Position numbers and translations under genes: made by a program
Notes under the pieces: generated by a model
Seen by the model: the letters and a program-made list of their open reading frames with translations, nothing else
Told to the model about the DNA's origin: nothing
The model's database searches: none
Shown: positions 45,214 through 54,933 of the stretch, piece after piece
Layout: the number at the start of each line of letters is the position of its first letter
How positions within the stretch are numbered: the first letter of the stretch is position 1
NCBI RefSeq assembly: GCF_036785885.1
Contig: NC_092317.1
Coordinates: 5,272,501-5,336,500, forward strand
Length of the DNA: 64,000 nucleotides
Direction of reading: 5' to 3'
Source of the DNA: Coffea arabica
Lineage: Eukaryota > Streptophyta > Magnoliopsida > Gentianales > Rubiaceae

Positions 45214-48123
45214 TTATCTGGTGCCAGAATCAGCTGGTGAACTAGAAGAGGTAGGTAAAATTGTTTGTGGCAGCAATGTCATCTCCAAAGATCCTCCTTC
45301 TGATCTTGAAGGTGAAGAGAAGAATGGTTTTGGGGGAACTTCCAACGACATTAAGCTACCTTCCAGCATATCAATAACCTTGCTCATTTTCGGCCTATGC
45401 GATGGATTAGTCTGTATACACCATAGGCCTACCAATATCATCTTCCTTGCAATGTCATTTTCTTCTTTTGTCATAGTATGACCATGCAGTTTTAGGTCTT
45501 CATCAATCAGAACTCGATCATATAGCCAATCTGGAAAATATGCCTCACTTGAATTGCTTAATTGAACGTTTATTGCATTTTTCCTTCCTCCAGCCATTTC
45601 AAGGATCATCATTCCATAGCTATAGACATCAGATTTATAGGAGACTCCACCAAAGTTCCTACTGAACACTTCAGGAGCAATATAGCCAATGGTTCCTCTA
45701 GCTCCTGACATCGATAGAACACTCTCATTTCGAGCACATAGTTTCGCCAGCCCAAAATCAGATATCTTAGGACAATATTCTTCATCAAGCAGAATATTAT
45801 GAGGTTTTATGTCCAAGTGTAAAATGCGCGTGTTGCATCCTCCATGCAAGTACTCTAGCCCTCGACCTATTCCAATAGCAATTTCATGCAGCCTTTCCAA
45901 TCCCAAATAGGACTTGCTGTCATGATGGATATACTTTTCAAGTGATCCATTTGGCATGAATTCATACACTAGAGCTCTTTTACGACCATCAAGGCAAAAT
46001 CCAACAAGATTGACCACATTAACATGGGAAGTTTTGCTAATGCTTACAACCTCATTAATAAATTCCTCTCCATTTCCTTTGGTCATACTTAAAACTTTTA
46101 TTGCCACTGGACGCTTGTCAAAAAGATTTCCTCGGTAGACCTCACCATATCCTCCATGACCAAGTTTCTCTTTGAAGTAATGTGTCATTTTCTTGATATC
46201 AGTGTAGCTGTATCTTTTAGGTACGAGAGATCCATGTTCTTCAAGAAAGGCTTCGAGTTCTTTATCATCTGTTTTTCTTGAAAACAAGAAAAGCGCAGTT
46301 TTCTTTGAATATTTTTTGTAATAACAATAGCAGATTACTGAACAGGATAGTATTCCTATTCCAGCCATTATAGCTCCTGCACGCAGAGAAAGGGACACCG
46401 CTTGAGATTCTTTTAATGTCGGTGGCAATTAAGAGAAAAAATTGTTGAGGTACCTACCAATCATCCGCTTCAACCAACGCCCCTTTCCTGCAAGGCAAAT
46501 AAAACATGCATAAGGAAGAGCGAAGACTGCAAAGATTGGTTTCTTTCTATTTATTGGTTTTCTTCATGTCCCTCCATGTGTATTAACTAAATCACCATGT
46601 AGCAAAACAGATTCTCGCTTGCTCAACAAAAAGTGGCAAAAGAGACACGAACCATCTTAGTCATGCTGACCAAGTTGCTATAAATACCAGGAACTCAACA
46701 TTGTGATAAACAGGACAAAGCAACAATTTTCTAGATTACTCATTTTGACAGATTCTGATGCTTAAACATATCATTTTTTCTGAACTTTAGAGCAATTCTT
46801 GATATTATGCTTACGTAGTCAGATTTTTATTCATTTCATTTGGATAATTTCCTAGCGAGCACAATAGCAATTAGCTTGAAGGACATGTTTAGTGCTCGTA
46901 GCATCACTGAGTGGGACACACCTGTATCTACAATCCAAGACCACTCTTTGCACCAGATTAGTCTCCTTTCATAAGTTACTAGAAGTCCAGACTGAAAGGA
47001 ATTCGATTTCTTTGTAGAATATCAGTCTACTGCTGCTGTGTCTTCAATTTGGAATGCCTTTTAGATTTTTCTAATATATATCTGGAAAGGCATAAAGTTG
47101 AGTACTAGCAATCTCTACGGTAGAGGAGGTGCTAATTTGTCTCTAACGTTTTGTGTTTACTTGAATCTTCTCAGTTCTCAGTATCTCATTTGCACTTAAA
47201 ATTTAAGTTTTTCAAGTAATGTTGTGTAAGGTCAAAATCATACTGCCATTCCCAACGATAGTTTATAACAGAGGTCAGTAAAGACAGCAACACAAGAACG
47301 CAAAACCAAAATGAACGCATGAAAAAAAAAAGATAAAAGAAAGGAACCCTTACATACCATGTTTAGGGCAAACCTTTGGATGGGATTGATCTTGACAGAT
47401 ACAAATAAATTCGTAAGTTGAATCAGATCCACATTTACCACCCGAAGCCTCGCATGATGAGCAAGCTTCCAAGGTATCATACTCCACATCAACTCCCTGT
47501 TTAAGAGCTTGTTGAAGTGTTATTTTTCTGTCCCAGAGATCAATATAAGCTGCAAACTGAATGGAAACAACCATGCTGGTCGTACATCCAGGAGCACTAG
47601 ATACAAATTCACCTGCAAAAAAGACACCACTGTTCTCTCCAAATATTGAGCACGACACATTACTCTGAATTTGTACTTTGGCAATAACCTCAGAAGTGCA
47701 ACCATAGAAAATGTGGATATTCCTAAACCTTCTGTCTGAACCGGGATTTAATTTTGACAAGGTGGAATCTTTAATTCGATTAACTGATACCGGACAAATA
47801 TCTTCCCAAAGATCAAGCCGAGCAACTGTCATCTTTCGAACTAGTGGATCAATTCCTAATACACGGTAGGCTACAAGATCAAACCAAATATGTGTGTACT
47901 GGTCATTCGCACAGGACAGTTCGAAGCCTCTGCGACCACAATAGTTTGGCCGATCACCTCCCGAGAAAGGATATCCTATGCCCATTAAGGTTCCACAATT
48001 GTAAAGAAGACTACAGTTTTTGAATTGGTCACCCTTGGCAGAATAACAAAATGAAATGACGGACAAGATAAAGAAAATCAATTGTGAATTCGTCATAGAT
48101 GAATGAAAATGGTCAATGCTCAT
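45214..48123 (-). CDS. LRK10-like (LRK10L2 type) non-RD receptor kinase, intact
   Basis: Three exons sum to 652 residues: 48123-47358, a 30-nt exon 46487-46458, and 46376-45214. Signal peptide to about residue 30, GUB_WAK_bind (CGTLMGIGYPFSGG, YCGRRGFELSC), ARLDLW, WAK_assoc with CSSCEASGGKCG, transmembrane (GIGILSCSVICYCYY), then kinase with GHGGYGEVYRG, AIKVL, HLDIKPHNILLD, DFGLAK and GTIGYIAPEV. HLD replaces HRD, so it is a non-RD kinase. It is the intact sister of the gene at 34887-37782: same exon layout, same C terminus (SPADSGTR), similar 3' flank, about 10.3 kb apart. A 15-residue segment (YSKKTALFLFSRKTD) in the juxtamembrane part is absent from the sister. Expected at the plasma membrane as an immune- or stress-type receptor. 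Confidence 0.92.
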
Positions 48124-49466
48124 AACTGAAACAGGAAAGGCTGATAGATAAAGCTGAACTTAAACCCAAATAGCAATAATCCTTTCCTCCTATGACTCTT
48201 TGGAATTCAATCTTGATTATTTCATGATTTGTTGTACTAATAGTCTAATACTGTAACCAGATCTTACAGTTCCTAACTCATTTTTGATGACCCACACGGT
48301 CACGACTTGACTTTGCATTAAATTAGCAAGAAATTGAGCGTCAACTTGCCTTTTGGTTCTCTAATATAATACTCCTACTTGTTTGACTCCAAATACTGCT
48401 GGTGATCGTCTTTGAGATTGGCTCCGAAGGTAGACCGCAAAGGGAATAATACATGGTGTGCCCGCAACTAGCCCAGGACAGTAGCGCAAAAATTTTTTTC
48501 CCCTAAAGGAAGAAAGATGCTTTGTTTTAGGTTACTCTTTTGATTATGTCCTTCAAAATCCACATGCATTTGTCCATTTCATTCATCAAGATATACCATC
48601 TCTGGTACTATAAAATCTAATCCCTTTTTAAGATGTCGAAGATGCTAGCAGATGACTTTTCTTAACTACTAACTTGTTCGGATAGGATGCTGTTTTCTTC
48701 GACTTGCAAATACAAAGATGACGTGCAAGTCGGTGCCAGCTACTGAGCCAATGTTCGCTATGCCAATCTACTGATCATGACACTGATAAGAAGGGCCACT
48801 GACATATATGTGAAATAACGGATCAAATTATTCTGATATGTATAACAATATAAAACGTAGGCACTTTAACCTTTCGTGCGATCGAAATTTTGATGTACAA
48901 ACTAATGTCAAGAGTTTGTCAGATATTAACTTCCCCTATAGTTTTGAACTTTGGAGGAGCAGACGTTATACAACTTTGATGAGTCCTTGCCGCATAATCA
49001 TGGTTCAAAGTCACGGTCGCGGTCACGGCCCGGAACGTTCCATATCGGTCTCGGCATATCGGTCGTGGTCTTGGTGAGACGCAAATTTTAAAGTATTTAA
49101 TATTCTAAAAATTGTTAATAATATAAAAAAGTATGCTAAATAAAAATAATTAAAAAAATAGTAAAAGAAACGGCCAAGTCAATCCGTCGCGGTGTGACTC
49201 GGCTGATTTCTCGTCTTGACTCGGGATAACTCGGAGTGACTCGGTGTGACTCGGCCGAGTCAATCCGTCGCGGTGACGACTCGGCCGATTTCTCGGCGAG
49301 TCAAGTATTTCGGTATCGTTTCGTCACGGTATCATATCGGTAGGGGCCGAGACTTCGAACCATGCTTGCCGGTGAATTTATGTGATCAGTACATTATATA
49401 ACTAATGGAGGAGACGTTGAACAAAAATGTAAAAGAAATTTGATGGGTTTAAACAATTCTGTTAGT
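48124..49466. other. intergenic region with one MITE
   Basis: Promoter side of the intact minus-strand receptor kinase, then the MITE at 48999-49364. No gene supported. Confidence 0.5.
48999..49364. mobile_element. MITE with CATGGTTC ends and CTCGG-rich interior
   Basis: Left end CATGGTTCAAAGTCACGG (48999-49016) mirrors right end CCGAGACTTCGAACCATG (49347-49364). The 13 bases before it (48986-48998, CTTGCCGCATAAT) and after it (49365-49377, CTTGCCGGTGAAT) match at 10 of 13 positions, which fits an aged target duplication of 9 or more bases, as in Mutator-like elements. The interior is AT-rich on the left and has many gactcgg/ggccgag motifs on the right. Confidence 0.7.
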
Positions 49467-51842
49467 CTATTGCAGAACTGGAGAAGAAATACCACCATCA
49501 AAAGATTTTGGAGGTTTCTCTAAGGCCTGCAAACTACCTTCGAGCATTTCGATCACTTTGCAGTTTGCTCATTTCTGGCCTTTTAGACGGATCTTTTTGT
49601 ATACACCACAAACCTACCTAGCAACATTTTCCTTGCCATTTCGTCTTCTTCTCGAGTCTTGATGCCCTGTAGTTCCAAGTCAATTCATCAAGCACCACGC
49701 GCTGGTAAACCCAAGAGGGATAATCGATTCGACTTATACGACTTACATCCACCTCAATGTTCCTTCTTCCTCCAACCATTTCCATAAGCATCATTCCATA
49801 GCTATAAACATCAGACTCTCGGAAGCTCCTCCAGAGTCCCTGCTGCCAAATTCTGGGGCAGTATAACCTGGAGTTCCTCTAGCTCTTATGTTTGATACGA
49901 TACCTCCTTTTTTAGTACATAGCTGTGCTAACCCAAAGTCAGATATCTTAGGATAGTAATCTTCATCCAGAAGAATGTTATGAGGTTTTATGTCAAAATG
50001 CAAAATTCGAGTGTTGCTCCCCTTATGCAAGTAGTCTAGTCCTCGAGCTATTCCAACTGCAATCCGATGAAGCGTTTCCCATCCCAGGTGATTTTCAGTC
50101 TTAGTTGCAGTTTCTCCATGGATATATTTGTCTAGAGATCCATTTGGCATGTATTCATAGACAAGAGCTCTTTTTTGCCTGTCCAGGCAAAATCTCAGAA
50201 GGGTGACGATGTTGACATGGGAAGTCTTACTAATGCTTAAGACCTCATTGAAGAACGCTTCTCCATCTTTTTTGGATTCTCGTAGGATCTTTACTGCAAT
50301 ATCCCGACCATTGGAAAGATTTCCCTTGTAGACTTCGCCGAATCCTCCTTCTCCAAGTTTATCCTTAAATGAGCTTGTCATTTTTTTAATATCTGAATAA
50401 TTGTATCTTCTTAGGGCCAGAGGTCCATGTTGCTCCATCAATTGGTCAAGATTTTGGAAACCTTTCGAAATTCTTTTAAATGGTAACAAAATGGCTCGGC
50501 CATGTTGCCCTCTCTTGATTTTACAGCACCAGATAGCTATACAGATGCCAACTACTAGTATTATTCCTGCTATTACTATTCCATCTGCAAAAGGAATCAA
50601 AGAAATGCGGTATTCTCAGCTTGTGAGTCAGAAGGCTAGAACGTTAGCAAAACAAATTAACGACAATACGAAGGAGAGTAATTTCATACCTACTACTGGC
50701 TTCTTCACTAGAAGATCATTGTTTCCATGGTTGCTAGGAGGGGAGCCAGAAGACTGATTTCCTGTGACGGGAGGAAAAATTGATAATTACACTTTCATTA
50801 ATAACATGTTGATTGGACAGTTGGGTAATCTTGATTTGTTCCTATATTAAATATCCTATTGAAATCTAAAAAGAATTCCAAAAGAATAAAAGATTTTACT
50901 AGTATGCAACAGAACAGAAAGCACGATTGACCGTAAAGAAGGTAGAAAAACCATAATATACAGGTGAATTTGGACATATTGTTGGGTGGATTTGATCTTG
51001 ACAGTAGCAATTAACTTGTCGATCTTTGTTAGATCCACAGTTTCCTCCAGAAGCCACACAACCTAAGCAGGCAGTTACTAATTCCCTGTACTCAACATCA
51101 AAACCTTGATTGATAGTTTCTTGCAATAGAGCTTCTGCAGCTGACAGTAGGTCTTTCGAGGCCCAGAGTTCGTCAGAAGCTTCCTTAAGAACTGGAACTA
51201 CGGCAAGAGAACTACACCCTTGGCTATGTGGATGAAAATCGGCAAAACAAACTCTGCTTGCTATCGAGTTCGTGATCTGCTGATAGCAGCAACTGTGAAA
51301 GTTGTCAGTTGTGTTGTACTGCGCTGATTCGAACTGCTATCCCAGCCAAGTGATGTAAGATCCAAGCTGCAACCGTAGTAAATTGTGAGATTGCTAACAG
51401 TTTGCTCCTTGTACTTGAGAAAACCGTCTGTTGGCAAAGAAATGTTTGTGTATCCCTGTGGACATGCATTGTCGCAGATATCGGTGCGTGCAAGAGTCAT
51501 ACTTCCAGCAGGCTGATCGATGTTTAGGAGCCTGAACTTTTGTATATCATCAAAAAGAATCAGGGTTTGCTGTTCTTCTACACATTGCAGCTGAAAATGA
51601 CGGATCCCACATGATTCAGGTCGATTTCCCCCCCAGAAAGGATGAGCTATGCCCTGTAGGTTTCCACAGTTATAGAACAATCCGTCACAGGAGGATTCAT
51701 TGCTAATGCAATAAGAGGATTGAATCATGGTTGAGATCATGAGACTGCTGATAATTGGAAACATCATTTGCAAATTGTAAGAAGCAAAGAGTTGAACGGT
51801 ACTCATCTTAGATTTTAGGAAACGAACTGAAGCAGCACTCAT
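49467..51842 (-). pseudogene. LRK10-like non-RD receptor kinase pseudogene
   Basis: A third minus-strand copy. The ectodomain begins at 51842 (CGNLQGIAHPFWGG, ARTDICDNACP), loses frame near 51330 and resumes in another frame through CLGCVASGGNCGSN to about 50965. An extra small exon is at about 50760-50689. The transmembrane/kinase exon (from about 50585) keeps GEGGFGEVYKG, AVKIL, HFDIKPHNILLD and DFGLAQ, then shifts frame near 49828 after PEFGSRDSGG. Further shifts occur near 49680, 49610 and 49560, yet the final piece (MLEGSLQALEKPPKSF, stop at 49467-49469) is still recognisable. The donor after the ectodomain is also altered (ACCTGTATAT where the sisters have CATGGTATG). Several independent lesions make it a true pseudogene. 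Confidence 0.85.
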
Positions 51843-52310
51843 TTTTCTTCAAGAATTATAGATGGGCACTTTAACAGGAGAAGACCGACACTAGTCTTCT
51901 CTTGTCAACGAGTAAATGAAATGCGCAACAGTAAGGATTCTGGTATAAGGGGCAGAATTTCTGACCGACAGCCACCTGGTCTGGTAGTGAATATGGACTT
52001 ACTTTTCAGCAGAAATTTGTGTTTCATTTAACCTTCGATATCAAATGGAAAACTATGTTGTTATAATGAATGAGCTTAGCTTCATACTCTGTCGCCAATG
52101 TTTTGAAACTTCCGTATGCAGCACTTCCTCTCCCCACATGGACTAGCAGGGGGGTAAACAAATTGAATCGAGCTTGAGTAGATCATTAGTCAAGTTCGAT
52201 AATAGTTTTAATTTACTCAATCTTGAGTTTGGACTCGATCGAACCTACCTCAATCGAGTTTGTGTAATATAATTTAGAGCAAATTACCTAGGTAGCCTTC
52301 AAACTTTTTG

Positions 52311-52558
52311 ATTAAAATTTTTTTATCATTGAACTTTTAAAAGTACGTATTTATCCACTGAAATACCAAAAATATAAATTTTGGGTCATTCCATCTATTT
52401 TTATTGTTAAATCTGCAAATATAATTATGTCTCGTGACTCGTGCGATCCTTAAATATGGTAGATTTAATGATGAAAATAGATGAAATGACTCAAAATATA
52501 TACTTTTGATATTTTAGTGGGTAAATACATGATCTTAAAAGTTGAATGATCAAAACTC
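52311..52558. mobile_element. long-armed foldback MITE
   Basis: Arms of about 100 bp each (52311-52414 and 52461-52558) are imperfect complements over their whole length; for example atccactgaaataccaaaaa pairs with the complement of ttttgatattttagtgggta. The loop is about 45 bp. No coding capacity. It would fold into a long hairpin if transcribed. Confidence 0.75.
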
Positions 52559-52565
52559 TAGAGAG

Positions 52566-52726
52566 TGTGTTTGGATTGTAAGTTATTTGAGATATTTTTA
52601 CTGTAGCACTTTTTGTGATGTGATGTATGTGAGATAAAAAGGTAATTGGGAAGATAAAAAGGTGTATTGGAAATTGTAATAGTGATGTCAGCAAATATAT
52701 TTGGGCAAATAACTTGCAATCCAAGG
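52566..52726. mobile_element. MITE, TGTTTGGATTG family
   Basis: TGTGTTTGGATTG at the left, CAATCCAAGG at the right, with the conserved core actgtagcactttttgtgatg followed by tgatgtatgtgag and aaaggtaattggg. It lies only 8 bp from the long-armed foldback. Confidence 0.75.
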
Positions 52727-53264
52727 AAATTGTAAAGTTTAGTATCTTGTCGGATAATTTGCTTTATAATTTACTGTGTTATGTAATTTAACAAAGAATA
52801 AGGTAGAAATTTCACACCAACAAATATGAAAAATAAAAACGTGTTTGTTGAGAATTTATTAAGTTTGACAAACTTTCAAGTCTACTGGAACACGATTTCA
52901 TTCAATACGAACTTTGACCATGCAAATTTGCAAATAAGCACCCCTAGCAAAGAGAAGAAAATGAGAAGAAAAAAAAAAAAAAGAGAAGAAAATGAACCAT
53001 TTAAACCACTAAATAAACCCGAAACGGTTTACTTAGGACAGATCAAATTGGGAACAAATAAACCCTCTAAAACTTTAACCATGATAATATCCTAAAAAAA
53101 AAAAGAAAGAAAGAAATTACCTCTTTCGTGTTGTAGGTCCAAAATAGCTAGAGGAAATTTGGGTTGGATTGAGTTAAGTAGTTTATCCGTTCAAAGGAGA
53201 AGAAAAAAAATGTTGAGCACTTGCTCACTGACCTTTTTTTTTTTTTTTTTTTTTTTAGAGTTTG

Positions 53265-53401
53265 TGTTTGGATTGCATTTTTCATGATTTTTCATGGAAA
53301 AAATACTGTAGCGATTTGATGTATGTGAGGGAAAAAGGTAATAGGGAAATGTGATCACGGAAAACGATGTAATTTTCCGACGAAAAACCGCAATCCAAAC
53401 A
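53265..53401. mobile_element. MITE, TGTTTGGATTG family, perfect 11-bp ends
   Basis: TGTTTGGATTG (53265-53275) and its exact complement CAATCCAAACA (53391-53401) bracket a 137-bp element. It is the same subfamily as 8016-8147 in inverted orientation: atactgtagcgatttgatgtatgtgag and acggaaaacgatgtaattttccg blocks match that copy's complement. Confidence 0.85.
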
Positions 53402-54933
53402 AAGCCTTGTGCTTGGGTGGTGAATATTAGCATCTCTTTTGTATTTAAATAATAAATTTTAGTACTCATTATTCATTATATTAAGTTGTGACTTGTGACG
53501 TTCGATGACCCTCCGCATTAATTATCCGAAAAAACAAGAATGGGGAAAATCTCGGACCACGGTTCGAGTTCCAATTAAACTTGCTGGAAAGAGCGTAGAA
53601 AGCAGAGACTCTTCGTACGATCCAATGACAGGGAGGGCTAGTTCTTTTTTTTTTTTTTAACTCAAACAAGCATTCTCCTAACCCTTGCCTTATGTTCGAA
53701 AATGCAGATTTTTTTGAAAATTTCGCCAACAATTTCGTAGGCACTCGTCTGGGCCGACAGTAGCTTATCGAGTTTCTCTTTGATGTCTTTAGATCCTCCT
53801 CCTCCTGATGTAAAATAGTAGTAAGTATAGAATAGAATCTATTATGTCATAAGAGAAAAAAGTATTATCCTGATCAATTTACTAGGCTCCAAAAAGGAAA
53901 AGCGAAATTAATTTGTCTGTAAACATCTGAGAAAAAGGCTGGAAGACAAGGAATTGACTAAAGCAAAAGTTGCCAGCGAAACTTGTTTGAATTTTCTTGA
54001 TGGGGTAACCAAAAGCCCGGATATGTGTTCTCTTTTACTTGACCAACTTTATTTCTTGCTTTACATTGAGTCCCTTACTTCTTTATGCCACTTTATTTAA
54101 CTTTTGCTTGGTTTATTTCTGGCCCCCCTAATATTACAACTTTGTGCATCGAAAAATTTACAGGATTAAACCTCACCACCTTTTTTGCATATGAAGTTAG
54201 TCCAAAATTGGATTGCCAGGTGTTAAAGGTGTTATTGGACATTCTCACTCTACAAGATTAATTTATATGGGACAGTGGATAATTTTTTAAGATTATCAAC
54301 CGGATTACCCAATAATTTGTTAGGTAAAATTGTTTTAATCGGACTCTGATACCAATGCTCGATGTTGTTGGGAATTTCTACCCCAACAGTTACCTTGAGA
54401 TATCGATGATGTTTTTTCCTAGCAGTCACAATTAGTTAGCCCAAGAGAAAAATTCCCCCCCCCCCCCCCTCTCTTTAAAACTCATTAATTGTTGTAGGAT
54501 AACACCCCAACCTAAGTCTTCAAAAACATCTTCTAATACTTTATTTGCAATAAATTGCAATCGAATTCGAGAAATTGCAATAAAGAGACACTCATCAGTT
54601 AAGGTTGGTGTATTAGATCAATTTTCAACATGTACAAAGGGACAAATATCTGATTTATTTGCTTGCTTCGTACAAATTATTGATTTAACTATTTGATCTT
54701 CTCCTTTGTACAAGAAGAAAAAAGATCAATGACAGTTGACTACATCGCATTACTAGGACCTTTCCGTCAGAAAAAAAAAAACAACAATCCTAATGCCAAA
54801 CCACAACATTTTACAAAGGGGTGGCATAAATTAAAAGTTTCTACTTGCTCAGAAAAAAAAAAAAAAAAAGACTTGATAATTATGTACAACTGCTGCATCT
54901 TGAGCCTCGGCACAAATGGTATAACCAGCCATT

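Larger units (their letters stand above)
51843..54933. other. intergenic region rich in MITEs
   Basis: Three elements: a long-armed foldback at 52311-52558, a MITE at 52566-52726 and a related one at 53265-53401. A-runs, T-runs and a C-run (54457-54469) occur. No coding gene is supported. The right end is the 3' flank of the CBP60 gene. Confidence 0.5.
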
